Numbered from the stretch's first letter, positions 22,562 to 32,088 are shown. The stretch is 42,624 bases of DNA from an uncultured Candidatus Poseidoniales archaeon (GCA_905181715.1 CAJIYT010000004.1:139185-181808); one strand, 5' to 3'. Made by a program: numbers and translations. Notes: generated by a model from the sequence alone, not told the origin.

Positions 22562-24991
22562 TCAGCTATTGGTCTCGAGCCATTGCGCCCCATACCATTT
22601 CCATTGTTCCATTGTCCAACCTTCTGGTAGACCTGTTGCAGGAACAGGGGGAACCTCAGGTTCTGCTGCTTGTGGGGCAGGACTTGCGCTTGCGGATGGC
22701 TCTGCGGGTGATTTCTCAACTTCAGTGTCAGCAACATCTGAAACGGGTTGTTTACCAGCAAGATCTTCGATTGAAAGGCCGTCTTCATAAGTCATTTCAG
22801 GAATTATATCTACTACATCCTCATCACTGAGATGGACCTTATCATCACTGATATCTAGTGGAGTCACTTCTTCATCCCAATTATCATCAGAATCAATGCC
22901 GCCAAAGCCTGATGATCCAGCCTTGCCTCCTAGAGCTTCTTCAGCAACACTTTGTGTTGGATCGAACGGTACACCGAATTTTTCAATCAGGCTCTTGTTT
23001 TTCTTTCTCTCGGACATCGTGGAACCAATCAACAAAAGGATCGCTATAGCTACAAATGCTATACCTCCCACGATTAATGCTTCCATCACTCGAGCGGTAT
23101 CAATAGAAGAGGAAATATCGTCTCCTAAAACATCGTTTTGATTCCAGATGAAATATGACTTTATTTCCTCTCCCTTCTCTGTACTATCTGTAACATATTT
23201 TTGATAGGCTGGATCGCGCCATGCTTGGCATTTCTCAGAGATATCTTCACTGAATTCATTACAATAACCTTGTTCTGTTTGAATATATTGATTGTCCGGT
23301 GAATAATCAAACCTATCATCGACGCCATCTCCATCAGCGTCGCGATATCCCGTTGGATTATTGGGTAATTGATCCCCAAATGTCTTACCGTCTCCATCGG
23401 CCCAACCATCGCCATCACTGTCAATGCAACCGTAATATGGAATTTCTTGGTATACCAATTGCTGCTCGTCGTCTATGATAGGTAGCCATGATTTGGTTGA
23501 ATTGCCCCATTCCCAGGAGCATTGATCACCATTAAATCCAGATATTTCATCACCATATCCATCTGAATCTGCGTCAATCCACTGAGTTGTATCGGATTTG
23601 AATGCATCGCCTCCATCTGAATAGCCATCTAAATCGCCATCGGGACACCCATATCTATCCATTATAGAAAATCCGTTTTGTTGTGGACAAGCATCGCCTT
23701 TGGTTCCATTCAAATTGTCACCAAAACTATCTTTATCGCTATCGATCCATTGTGAATTGTCAGTGGGGAAATTATCACCATCTTCACCGTTGGAATTATC
23801 ACCATAACCATCGCTATCAGAATCTATCCATTGGTCTCCATTATTTGGGAATAGATCATAATTGTCACCATATCCATCACCATCTGTATCTGCCCATTCG
23901 TTAGGATCATTTGGAAATGCATCAGAATTATTGCCAAATTGGTAATCACCATAACCATCGCCATCGCTATCTATGGTTTGTGTTGAATCCATAGGGAATA
24001 CATCAGCACTATCTGCAATACCATCTCCATCGCTATCGATATCGAATAATCGTATTTTCACAGTAGAGGTAAATTGGGTTACAACATAGACGTTATCGCC
24101 ATCTCCTTGCCATGAACCGATGACTCTATTGGATGTTGAATAGGCTGCCGTTTCTCTGAAATCTTCTTCTGAGATCACATGTAAGCGGTTATTGTTAGTT
24201 CCAACCATAATATTTCCATTTGCATCGAAAGCCAAAGATCTTACTGATTGTAAACTTGAGATTTCGACATATTCATAATTATGATCACTTGTAGTATTGA
24301 AACGATATACGCTACCATCGGAAAAGCCAACTATCACACGATCTTTTGAATCAATAATCATCTGAGTTGGTGAACCGGAAAGTGAGGTGTGTTCTTTCAC
24401 AACCACTCCATTAGAAAGGTGGATTTTCACTATGCGATCATTACCTCCAGTAACTATTCTCCCATCACTCAATATTGCAAGTGCCGTCATTGAACTTCCA
24501 TGAGAGGCGGTAATTATCCCAGTTTCACTACCGCCAGCACCATTTGTTTCGTATTCAACTGCTCTTCTTTGATTACCACCATGATGACCAACCCACAAAT
24601 CTCCATCAATATCCCAGGAAAGAGATTGCGCTGGCAAAACAGTTGCGATGAAACCTGAAACATTCTGAATATTGGTATTAACAAGGTAAACTCCGTCATT
24701 TACCCCTACAGCGATAAATCCACCATTGAGATCCACAGATACGGTGAGGATACTAGAATTCAAATCAAGATTCCACGTTTCAGTGAAATCATCATTTATC
24801 CATGTACCTACTCTTAGTAATCCTTCTTCTTCTGCCAAGATCATCTCACCTGTTGGCATAAAGCCAATATGGACGATATCGTACTCAAATTGTTCAATTA
24901 TTCCAACTTCGATTAGTGGCTCTGCCATTACCGGAACCGGCACGAACGACAATAGAAGAATCGATAGAAGGACCGGTGAGGTCATCCTCAT
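22562..24991 (-). CDS. Secreted beta-propeller/TSP3-repeat protein with membrane anchor and GWTMEQW tail
   Basis: A surface protein of 809 residues. A signal peptide (about 1-23, LLSILLLSFVPVPVMA) is followed by a repeat-rich beta region resembling a WD/beta-propeller (about 25-310, e.g. NDRIVKIHLSNG, VGFSDGSVYRFN). Then come about nine calcium-binding thrombospondin type 3-like repeats (about 320-570) of the form DSDGDGYGDN-x-FP-x-D-x-x-QW. One transmembrane helix (about 636-657) and an acidic cytoplasmic tail follow. The tail is proline/alanine rich and ends in LPEGWTMEQWKWYGAQWL, a conserved-looking short module I associate with Marine Group II proteins. Topology is outside propeller, inside tail. 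It probably senses or binds something at the cell surface; the ligand is unknown. It lies 52 bp after the coiled-coil gene. Confidence 0.8.
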   Translation of the reverse strand: MRMTSPVLLSILLLSFVPVPVMAEPLIEVGIIEQFEYDIVHIGFMPTGEMILAEEEGLLRVGTWINDDFTETWNLDLNSSILTVSVDLNGGFIAVGVNDGVYLVNTNIQNVSGFIATVLPAQSLSWDIDGDLWVGHHGGNQRRAVEYETNGAGGSETGIITASHGSSMTALAILSDGRIVTGGNDRIVKIHLSNGVVVKEHTSLSGSPTQMIIDSKDRVIVGFSDGSVYRFNTTSDHNYEYVEISSLQSVRSLAFDANGNIMVGTNNNRLHVISEEDFRETAAYSTSNRVIGSWQGDGDNVYVVTQFTSTVKIRLFDIDSDGDGIADSADVFPMDSTQTIDSDGDGYGDYQFGNNSDAFPNDPNEWADTDGDGYGDNYDLFPNNGDQWIDSDSDGYGDNSNGEDGDNFPTDNSQWIDSDKDSFGDNLNGTKGDACPQQNGFSIMDRYGCPDGDLDGYSDGGDAFKSDTTQWIDADSDGYGDEISGFNGDQCSWEWGNSTKSWLPIIDDEQQLVYQEIPYYGCIDSDGDGWADGDGKTFGDQLPNNPTGYRDADGDGVDDRFDYSPDNQYIQTEQGYCNEFSEDISEKCQAWRDPAYQKYVTDSTEKGEEIKSYFIWNQNDVLGDDISSSIDTARVMEALIVGGIAFVAIAILLLIGSTMSERKKNKSLIEKFGVPFDPTQSVAEEALGGKAGSSGFGGIDSDDNWDEEVTPLDISDDKVHLSDEDVVDIIPEMTYEDGLSIEDLAGKQPVSDVADTEVEKSPAEPSASASPAPQAAEPEVPPVPATGLPEGWTMEQWKWYGAQWLETNS

Positions 24992-25043
24992 ACGACTTCC
25001 GAGAAGCGACTCACGTATGAATCAGACGGCACAATGCACGATT

Positions 25044-27530
25044 TCACTCATTGTGAGGTTCTTCGCTCTCATCTTCGATAGATTCGCTGACCGGTGTCAT
25101 CACCTTTGCTATCGGCGTGAGTGTTGTCACAGATGATGCTGGTGTCAGGGTAGTAACTGGGTTCAGAGTTGTCGCTGAAGTGGCTGGCGATATTAGATCT
25201 AGACTGTTTTTGATTTCTTCGGCTTTTGTATCGATTACTGGAGTGAGTACCGCAGCGACTGGGGTTATCGTCGCCATGGTCTGTTTTGGCTCAAGCGTGT
25301 ACACTGGCCTCAGAATTGCTGTTTTCACATCCTCGATGTTCGTATCAAGAGTGATTTCTTCGCCAATTGCCTCGATGCTTGTTTCATCTATTGCTCTTTC
25401 AATAGGGGTTTGAGGCTCTTGTATCATCTCTGGTCCGGGTTGCACTTCCACAGTTGGTTGAACCGGTTGACGGATGATTCTTGGTATAGGCATTGGTAAT
25501 GCTGCACCTTGGAACTCTTGTACCGGTTGTGTGCCGCCTACCATTGATCTTACTGGGCGTGGTGTTCTAATCCCCACTCCACTTGCTAGACTGCTTGCAC
25601 TACTGGTTGGGGCACGCATTCCGCCTAGTCCCATAGTTGGCTGTGGAACTTGCGACCTACCGCCAAGAATTCCGACCTGAGGTCTACCTGCTATCGCTTG
25701 ACCAGCATCAGTCACCGCTCCAAGAGAGGTCGGGTCAACACCGAGTTGTGATTGTGACGGATCCATTCCTTGGGTTGCAATAGCTTGAAGCCAATTCTGC
25801 TTCTTACCAACCTTAGAATCTTGGGTTTGCAAGTCTTCGAACTCAGCTTGTTGTTCCTTCAGGCGTTCCTCATCGACTTCTATTTCACCTTGGACTTCTC
25901 CTTCGATGGAATCTCGCATCTTCCTCTCAGCCATCTCCTTGAAGTTATCCATTTGCTCGGTTAGACCACTCAGACGATCACGGATTTCAGCTCTCTTGAC
26001 ACCGAGTTGTGCTTCAATTTCAGCACGTATCATTGCCTCACGCTTTCTAATTTCAATCAGAGCCTTATTGCGCATGATTTCCTCGCGCTTGTCCAATTGT
26101 CTCTCGAGTTGAGTTGCGACTTCATCTTCCTTACGTACTCTGAATTCGGAAAGACGATCTTCCATATCTAATTCCAATTCCAAAACCGTCTCTTCCTTCA
26201 TCAAATCAAGGTCGGTCTCGTGTGTTAATCTCTCATTTCTTAGCCGAGCATCTATTTCAGACATTATCGCCTTACGCGCTGCCTCTTCTCTTGATTGGAA
26301 TTCTAATTCCAGGCGTTCTGCCCAATCTTGTTTCTTAGAATCATATCTCGCTTCCATCATATCGCGTAATTCTGATTCTCTTTCATAGCGGAATCTGACC
26401 AAACGATTCTGAATCTCGGCCTCTCTAGCATTTCGATACGATTCGAAATCAGAATCTACCTTTGCTTCTAATTCAGATTCAACCTCACTTTCAAGCGATT
26501 TGGAAATATCATCAACAGCCTTTGTGAAGGTCAAATCATATTTCTCTCGGAGACGACTCTTGCGTTCAGACAATGTTTCTGAATAACGCGCATCGAGTTT
26601 TCTTTCAACTTCTACTCGAAGTTCTTCTCTTCGACGTGCTACTGCTAATTCAACATCCTGACGCATTCTCTCTTCCAATTCTTTGGTTTCAGTGGAAAGG
26701 CGAGTTTCGAGTTCATCCTGGATTTGTTGAGCTATGTCCTCTTCAAGACGGAGACTGCGCCTTTCATATTCAGCTCTAAGTCGAGCTTCACGTTGTCTGA
26801 GACGCAACTTGAGTTGTTGCTCTAGACGCTTACGAATTCCGCGACGAAGTTGTTCCTCTCTCTCTGCTAATTTGGTAGATTGGCTTTCCTCTAACCTAGA
26901 GATTTCTGATTTCTCCATGTTTTCGAAACGTTCACTCATCTCACCATTAAGGTTAGATTCGAGATCTCTTATTCGGTTTTGAAGACGCTTATTAAACTCT
27001 AATTCTGCTTTCTCCTTCTGTAATTCGATACGGCGACGGTAATCATTGGAAAGTTGTGATTCTAATTGTTCATGGATGTTTTTGCGATAATCTTCCAAAC
27101 GATGTTCTTGTTCCATTGCTAATTGATCATTCATTTGTTCGACTTCACGGGTGAGGCGTAATTCCATCTGTTCACGTAGACGAAGTTCTTCGCGGCTGAG
27201 AGTCTCGGATTCAAGTTGCTCAATCTCCGTTTCCATCTCGGTTCTCAATTCACGTTCTAAAGTATCGAGGGTCATTTCATGACGCTCTGTTAATTCTTGC
27301 GCCATATTGTCTTGCATCACTGAAAGACGTTCTGCTAACGCTTGTTGTCGGATGCGCTTATCACGACGCAGTGATGCTCTTATGCGCTCTTCTTCACGGA
27401 ATCTACTGCTTTTGATTACCACGTCATCCATTGCTGGTGAGGGGGTATCAGTAAACCGTGCTCTCAAACTTGAAAGCCTCGGCTTGTGACTTCCATCTTC
27501 TTGTGAATTCCTGCTGTCGCTGGCGCTCAT
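25044..27530 (-). CDS. Very long coiled-coil protein with TP-rich C-terminal region
   Basis: About 828 residues. From roughly residue 50 to 565 the sequence is almost pure Glu/Arg/Leu heptad-like helix (e.g. RLREKYDLTFTKAVDDIS, LRRGIRKRLEQQLKLRLRQR) with few prolines or glycines, predicting a continuous rod some 70 nm long. The rest is Pro/Gly/Thr rich and includes repeated T-L-T-P-like units near the end (VTTLTPASSVTTLTPIAKV), probably disordered. No signal peptide or membrane segment, so it is cytoplasmic. The start at ATG 27530 follows GGGGATGGGAG; ATG 27551 is an alternative. A scaffold, cytoskeletal or chromosome-organising role is plausible but inferred only from shape. Low-complexity composition makes homology hard to judge. 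Confidence 0.8.
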   Translation of the reverse strand: MSASDSRNSQEDGSHKPRLSSLRARFTDTPSPAMDDVVIKSSRFREEERIRASLRRDKRIRQQALAERLSVMQDNMAQELTERHEMTLDTLERELRTEMETEIEQLESETLSREELRLREQMELRLTREVEQMNDQLAMEQEHRLEDYRKNIHEQLESQLSNDYRRRIELQKEKAELEFNKRLQNRIRDLESNLNGEMSERFENMEKSEISRLEESQSTKLAEREEQLRRGIRKRLEQQLKLRLRQREARLRAEYERRSLRLEEDIAQQIQDELETRLSTETKELEERMRQDVELAVARRREELRVEVERKLDARYSETLSERKSRLREKYDLTFTKAVDDISKSLESEVESELEAKVDSDFESYRNAREAEIQNRLVRFRYERESELRDMMEARYDSKKQDWAERLELEFQSREEAARKAIMSEIDARLRNERLTHETDLDLMKEETVLELELDMEDRLSEFRVRKEDEVATQLERQLDKREEIMRNKALIEIRKREAMIRAEIEAQLGVKRAEIRDRLSGLTEQMDNFKEMAERKMRDSIEGEVQGEIEVDEERLKEQQAEFEDLQTQDSKVGKKQNWLQAIATQGMDPSQSQLGVDPTSLGAVTDAGQAIAGRPQVGILGGRSQVPQPTMGLGGMRAPTSSASSLASGVGIRTPRPVRSMVGGTQPVQEFQGAALPMPIPRIIRQPVQPTVEVQPGPEMIQEPQTPIERAIDETSIEAIGEEITLDTNIEDVKTAILRPVYTLEPKQTMATITPVAAVLTPVIDTKAEEIKNSLDLISPATSATTLNPVTTLTPASSVTTLTPIAKVMTPVSESIEDESEEPHNE

Positions 27531-27568
27531 ACTCCCATCCCCAGTAATCATCCTTCTCTCTTCATAGA

Positions 27569-27584
27569 TAAGGTGCGCGCCTTA
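27569..27584. repeat. Imperfect palindrome TAAGGTGCGCGCCTTA before the coiled-coil gene
   Basis: A 16-bp dyad with all positions paired except one G-T wobble, about 38 bp upstream of the chosen start at 27530. It is a candidate operator or leader hairpin in the 100-bp gap after the CDP-alcohol phosphatidyltransferase gene. Confidence 0.4.
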
Positions 27585-27630
27585 ACAAAACTGCTGCAAG
27601 CCGTTTTGATTAATTATACAGATTAGCCAT

Positions 27631-28515
27631 TTAACTTTCTTCACTGGAAACTTCTCCAGAGATTATACGCGACCCTGCAGCGATGTACAGGATTACTAAT
27701 ACCGAAGATATAGTGAAGCCAATAAATGAAGGGAACATTCCCGATAAGGTACTTGTTGCTATCCCTGAACTCGTATAGATTAAGGCATAAATAATAGCAG
27801 ATAATATTGCAATAAACTGCACAATAGTCAATTTCAGAGGTAGCCCATGCTTGAGTTTGGAGGTTTTCCAATCAGAGATCATCAGACTGCCTGAAATCAT
27901 CATTGCCGGTAATAAAAGGAAATCACCCCATGGTTTTGCTGCTCCTTTACCAAAACAAACCGAACAATCCCAAGTTGTTAATTCCGGACCAAATCCAGAG
28001 ATTGGTTGAAGCCATATCATACCGGAAAGAGAGAGTATAAGCATTGCACTAGCCGGCGATGATACTCCTACGAAGAATGAATTATCACTACCTTTCTCAT
28101 GTTCAAATCGCGCTAATCTCAACATGCCACAAACTACTAACCAACAGCAAGAAATGGCAATCATAGCAGTCCACAGCGGTGTTGATTCGCCCATCCTTCC
28201 AAACATCACGAAGACCAATAAGGCAGGTGCAAGAGCAAACGAAATGGTATCAGACATTAGATCTAAAGAGCCGCCGAGTAAGCGTCTTTTAGAATATCGG
28301 CGGGCTATTGGGCCATCGATGATATCTCCCAATGCAGAGAGAATAATACACAACATTGCCGCCCAGATATAATCGGCTTTCAAGCCGCCTTCCAGATATG
28401 GGTTTTGCATATTCTCTACCGCTAAAATGATGAACATTATTGCTAATGAGCCAAGAAGTCCATTGAATAGAGTGATGAAATCAGCGATCCCCATGAGTCT
28501 GAATGTACTTCTCAT
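27631..28515 (-). CDS. CDP-alcohol phosphatidyltransferase, PssA-like (probable archaetidylserine synthase)
   Basis: A membrane enzyme of 294 residues with about seven hydrophobic segments that would transfer a CDP-activated lipid to an alcohol. The family signature D-G-x2-A-R-x8-G-x3-D-x3-D is complete: DGPIARRYSKRRLLGGSLDL followed by MSD. The N-terminal FITLFNGLLGSLAI and the later CGMLRLARFE match the PssA branch, so serine as acceptor (archaetidylserine) is the best guess. Start ATG 28515. It lies 9 bp after the zinc-ribbon gene on the same strand and is probably co-transcribed with the regulator genes upstream. Archaetidylinositol or glycerol phosphate enzymes of the same family cannot be excluded. 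Confidence 0.85.
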   Translation of the reverse strand: MRSTFRLMGIADFITLFNGLLGSLAIMFIILAVENMQNPYLEGGLKADYIWAAMLCIILSALGDIIDGPIARRYSKRRLLGGSLDLMSDTISFALAPALLVFVMFGRMGESTPLWTAMIAISCCWLVVCGMLRLARFEHEKGSDNSFFVGVSSPASAMLILSLSGMIWLQPISGFGPELTTWDCSVCFGKGAAKPWGDFLLLPAMMISGSLMISDWKTSKLKHGLPLKLTIVQFIAILSAIIYALIYTSSGIATSTLSGMFPSFIGFTISSVLVILYIAAGSRIISGEVSSEES

Positions 28516-28524
28516 ATTTAGACC

Positions 28525-28932
28525 TCAGAATTTTACGCTCAGTTCCTCTTGACAGGAGGGGCAAGCGATTTTCCGCACCCCTGGCCGCTTATTCATTCTC
28601 ATCCTACGTTCACAAGAGGGACAAGTGATTTCGACTTTGGGAATGTTAGCTGTAACATCGAAGATTGAGTCACAGGAACCGCATTGTAGAGTGCAAGGTC
28701 TGTCATCCACCCCCGCAATGAGGACTTTGTTGCACTTTGGACAACTAATCTTTTCCTCCAACCAAGACTTTCTGGTAATTGCGTGATCGACTTTTACCTC
28801 AGCCTTACATAATTTACAACTCAGTTCTCCCAGGCCTGAAGGCAATAACCCGTCACAACTGGGACAAGTTAGCGATGGTGGTGCAATACGTGATTCTACT
28901 GACAATTGCTCTATCTCTTCATCAGAATTCAT
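28525..28932 (-). CDS. Triple zinc-ribbon protein
   Basis: A 135-residue protein with six CxxC knuckles in series (CPSC, CKLC, CPKC, CGSC, CPSC, CPSC). They pair into three zinc ribbons separated by basic linkers (e.g. RRMRMNKRPGVRK). No catalytic domain is visible, so a nucleic-acid or protein adaptor role is likely. Its start overlaps the stop of the ArsR-like regulator gene by four bases (ATGA), implying translational coupling and joint function. It could assist the regulator or buffer zinc delivered near the metal-pumping ATPase gene upstream; the latter is inference. Confidence 0.75.
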   Translation of the reverse strand: MNSDEEIEQLSVESRIAPPSLTCPSCDGLLPSGLGELSCKLCKAEVKVDHAITRKSWLEEKISCPKCNKVLIAGVDDRPCTLQCGSCDSIFDVTANIPKVEITCPSCERRMRMNKRPGVRKIACPSCQEELSVKF

Positions 28933-29363
28933 TTATCTCCCTCCTTTTTCATAGGTCTTCCTTTGATTTGCAATGATTCCATGGTAAAGCTGTCTAAGTC
29001 AATACTCTGTCCAGATACCTCAGCCAACTCTCTGATTAAACGTCGAGCCTGCGCTTGAACTCGTGCATCCTGTAAAGGAATTGACAGCATCGTGTCATCA
29101 TCGGTAGCAGCGTTGCCATCTGTGGGCAATGGTACTCGGTTCAAGACACACCACCAACGTGCTCTCCCTTCATCACGATGATTCATTATCAAACCAAGAT
29201 TTGCTAATTTATTGAGATGATGATAGAGGTTGTAACGGTTTACTGCGACTAACTTTTGTAATTCGACCGTAGTGTGTTCATCAGCAGAAAGAAGAGCGAG
29301 ATAGAGGGCTCTTCTTGTGGGATGCAATAGAGCAGTGCTTACCGGGTCCGCATGTATTCTCAT
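28929..29363 (-). CDS. Winged-helix (ArsR-like) transcriptional regulator
   Basis: A 144-residue DNA-binding protein. The N-terminal 75 residues form a winged HTH: LLHPTRRALYLALLSADEHT, the recognition-helix region VAVNRYNLYHHLNKLANLGL and the wing MNHRDEGRARWWCVL, typical of archaeal ArsR-type regulators. The C-terminal part (ARVQAQARRLIRELAEVSG) is helical and likely dimerises. I see no obvious metal-binding CxC pair, so a metal sensor is not proven despite the neighbouring metal ATPase 57 bp upstream. It overlaps the zinc-ribbon gene by four bases. It may regulate its own transcription unit. Confidence 0.82.
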   Translation of the reverse strand: MRIHADPVSTALLHPTRRALYLALLSADEHTTVELQKLVAVNRYNLYHHLNKLANLGLIMNHRDEGRARWWCVLNRVPLPTDGNAATDDDTMLSIPLQDARVQAQARRLIRELAEVSGQSIDLDSFTMESLQIKGRPMKKEGDK

Positions 29364-29420
29364 CCACTCACCAACCTTGCCTGAAAGTCCTGAGGCTTCA
29401 AGATATTGTGTAATCCTACT

Positions 29421-32075
29421 TCAGTTCTTTACCGACATTTTTTCGAATAGTTTGGAAAAAGCTTCTATTGTTTCTTTGAATAAATCCTTTACTGTCTCTT
29501 TCAATAATTTACCAATACCCTCATCGCCAGCTAATCTAGCACCATTGAAAATCACCAATAGCACACTTAATTCATGGATAAGTACGCCTATTACCAAATT
29601 TTCATTAATACCCATTAATACAGACACTACCAAAATGATAGTAACAGAGACCGAGAGGAATAAATTCTGGAATAATATTCGCCGAGTTTTGCGCGATAGT
29701 TCTATCATTTCGCCTAATAGCCTTGGATCGTCTCCGGGAATGAGTAAATCCGCAGCATCGAGATTAGTTGATTCGCCTGAACCAATAGCAACTCCAACAT
29801 CGGCTGCTGCCATCGCTGCTGCATCGTTAAAGCCATCTCCAACCATCATTGTGATGTGGGTTTTAGAACGACCACCTACCCATCTTACCTTGTCTTCAGG
29901 GGTCATGTCTCCGTGGGCTACACGTGAGTCAACGCCAAGGGTTCCTGCGAAGATATCGACCGCGCCTTGATGATCACCGGATAAGATTTCGACATTGACC
30001 TCAGAATCATAGAGGTTTGTTATCAGTTCCTTTGCCCCTACTCTGATATCATCATGGATGAATGTGAATAAAGCAACTGGCTTATCCTCCTTAATCAGAA
30101 TTGATGAGCCATGCCCTGCTGTAAGGGATTCTTTGAATTTTTTAAGCAAATCACCTGATAGTAAATCAGGCGATGCTTTGACTATTATGGCTTTTTTGCC
30201 ACCCACCTTTCCTTCTACACCGCCACCTATATCTGTAATTGCAGATACTTTGAGAGGCGATAAACCATCACTTTCACAATTCTCGGTAATGATATCGGCA
30301 TAAGGATGATTGCTCGATTTCTCAAGACCGGCAGCCAGTCGTAGTGCTGCATCTCTCTTACCACCTTTAGCCAAATGGATTACACCGAGTCTAGGACGAC
30401 CGGAGGTAAGCGTTCCCGTCTTATCCAATAGTGCTAGATTTACTTTCGAGAGAGATTCCAACACATCACCACCTCTTGCAATTCCACCTTTGTGGACTGC
30501 CTGTGATAGTGCTGCAGCATGCGGTATTGGAGCAGCGAGTAATAAGGCACAAGGACAAGCTACTACCCAGAGCAAGAGAATAACTTTCCATTCACTCGGC
30601 TCCATGAATAGTACCCAAATCAATACCGCTCCAACCATTACTAAGGGTACCCAAATAGCGATGAATATCTCTATTGAGGACTGTAAACGTGGAGGTTTGT
30701 CACGGAAACTATGTACGCTATCTATCAATCCGTGTAATCTAGTAGCTTCTCTAACCGCCTCGACCTCAATAGTAACCGGTCCATTGGTGAGAATAAGTCC
30801 TGCGTGTAATTCATCGCCTTTCCCAACTGCAGACGGAATTGATTCACCGGTAAGAGGAGCGCGATCTACAGAACCACTACCCTCGATAATTGTTCCATCT
30901 GCTGGAATTAATCCTCCAGTGCGGATTTCAAGAAGGTCTCCTAATTGAACCAATTCGATGGGTATTTCCTCTACTTCAGCGGTCGGGTTAGATACTGGGC
31001 TGAGGCCTTGAGTACTTTGGGCCATTACTAGTGTGATACCCACAGGGGCTGGTTTCTTAGTCAACCTACGGGCCTGTCTTGGAATTCTATCAAGACCTCC
31101 TTGCATTGCTTTTCTTGCCCTAATCAAAGCACGCCCCTCCATATGTTCGGCAAATGCAACTAATACAATAACCAAAAGTGCTTCTTGCCAAGCACCAAGA
31201 ATAGATGCTCCGATAACTGCTAATGAAGTTAATACCTTGTATCCAAGTTGACCTGAGCGAATCGAGGCCCATGCTTCTGAAAACATCTTCAATCCACCAA
31301 TTAACACTCCAGTTAAGCCAACTACTGCTCTGATGGTGGTTGATACCGATAACAATTCCATTAACACGATGATAAAGAATACCGGAATCGCCACACCTGC
31401 TCCAATCAATCGCCATTGATCGGAAGTGATACGTGATGAGGTTGCAACACCTAACCGCAATTGTGTACCAATCAATTCCTCAAGTGCCGTATTTCTAGCA
31501 TTAATCAGGCCCGAATCAGATTCATTTACCATCTGTAAAATAATTCTATCATCTTCAGTAATCTCAACCTCGATAATTCCAGGTTGGCGTTTAATCAATC
31601 GCGGTAGACTTTTTAGGTCCAAACCATGCCTTTGTGCCAATTTTGAAGCCTTTATGCCCAAGATTTCTACGTATGGTAAATCAGCAGGATTACCCAATGA
31701 TTTGAGTACATTACCGACATTTGCCACTGGCCCTTTCTCAAAATCTACTTCGACTTTAACAGTACCATCTATCGCTGATACATTACATGAATTAACTTGC
31801 TTAAGTCGGCCAAGTGCCTTTTCTGCTTTCATTGCGCAGTCTGGGCAATCCATTCCTGCAAGAGGCCAACTCATCACATGAATACCAGCGTGAGCTGCAA
31901 TGATTTCCTCAACTTCGATGGCTTCAATGACTGGTTTATCTTCCTTAGAAGGTTTTAGCGCAATCTTTGTTTTTGGCTTAGAAAGTTTTGATTTGAGGTT
32001 AAATGACTTCTTGGTTATCACCTCGATTTCATCCTCAAGAGACAGGAACTCCTCCTCGGACTCGCCCTTCGCCAT
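29421..32075 (-). CDS. Heavy-metal-translocating P-type ATPase (P1B, probably Zn/Cd/Co type)
   Basis: An 884-residue metal pump. A charged N-terminal tail is followed by a heavy-metal-associated domain with GMDCPDC at 74-80. Then come membrane helices with the ion-binding CPC (VACPCALLLAAPIP, about residue 508), the phosphorylated aspartate DKTGTLTSGRP (about 550), the HP locus in SSNHPYADII, and the hinge GDGFNDAAAMAAADVGVAIG. The last helices contain LIHELSVLLVIFNGARL, resembling the H-E-G region of ZntA-like P1B-2 pumps, which points to zinc, cadmium or cobalt rather than copper. A segment after the HMA domain could be a second, cysteine-free one. It is divergent from the phosphoglycolate phosphatase gene and upstream of an ArsR-like regulator. 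Confidence 0.93.
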   Translation of the reverse strand: MAKGESEEEFLSLEDEIEVITKKSFNLKSKLSKPKTKIALKPSKEDKPVIEAIEVEEIIAAHAGIHVMSWPLAGMDCPDCAMKAEKALGRLKQVNSCNVSAIDGTVKVEVDFEKGPVANVGNVLKSLGNPADLPYVEILGIKASKLAQRHGLDLKSLPRLIKRQPGIIEVEITEDDRIILQMVNESDSGLINARNTALEELIGTQLRLGVATSSRITSDQWRLIGAGVAIPVFFIIVLMELLSVSTTIRAVVGLTGVLIGGLKMFSEAWASIRSGQLGYKVLTSLAVIGASILGAWQEALLVIVLVAFAEHMEGRALIRARKAMQGGLDRIPRQARRLTKKPAPVGITLVMAQSTQGLSPVSNPTAEVEEIPIELVQLGDLLEIRTGGLIPADGTIIEGSGSVDRAPLTGESIPSAVGKGDELHAGLILTNGPVTIEVEAVREATRLHGLIDSVHSFRDKPPRLQSSIEIFIAIWVPLVMVGAVLIWVLFMEPSEWKVILLLWVVACPCALLLAAPIPHAAALSQAVHKGGIARGGDVLESLSKVNLALLDKTGTLTSGRPRLGVIHLAKGGKRDAALRLAAGLEKSSNHPYADIITENCESDGLSPLKVSAITDIGGGVEGKVGGKKAIIVKASPDLLSGDLLKKFKESLTAGHGSSILIKEDKPVALFTFIHDDIRVGAKELITNLYDSEVNVEILSGDHQGAVDIFAGTLGVDSRVAHGDMTPEDKVRWVGGRSKTHITMMVGDGFNDAAAMAAADVGVAIGSGESTNLDAADLLIPGDDPRLLGEMIELSRKTRRILFQNLFLSVSVTIILVVSVLMGINENLVIGVLIHELSVLLVIFNGARLAGDEGIGKLLKETVKDLFKETIEAFSKLFEKMSVKN

Positions 32076-32088
32076 GATTACTCCAAAA

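Noticed and set aside
23300..24060. Tandem DNA repeats suggesting a CRISPR or satellite array
   Set aside because: The repetition is the codon-level image of the DxDGDGxxD calcium-binding protein repeats; units vary in length and sequence, with no identical direct repeats and spacers.
25044..27551. Plus-strand frames antisense to the coiled-coil gene
   Set aside because: Glu/Arg-rich helices give leucine/serine/arginine-rich antisense frames by codon bias. None has a ribosome-binding site or domain.
30310..30948. 212-codon plus-strand frame antisense to the metal ATPase
   Set aside because: The ATPase frame carries every P-type motif; the antisense frame has a serine/proline-rich shadow composition.
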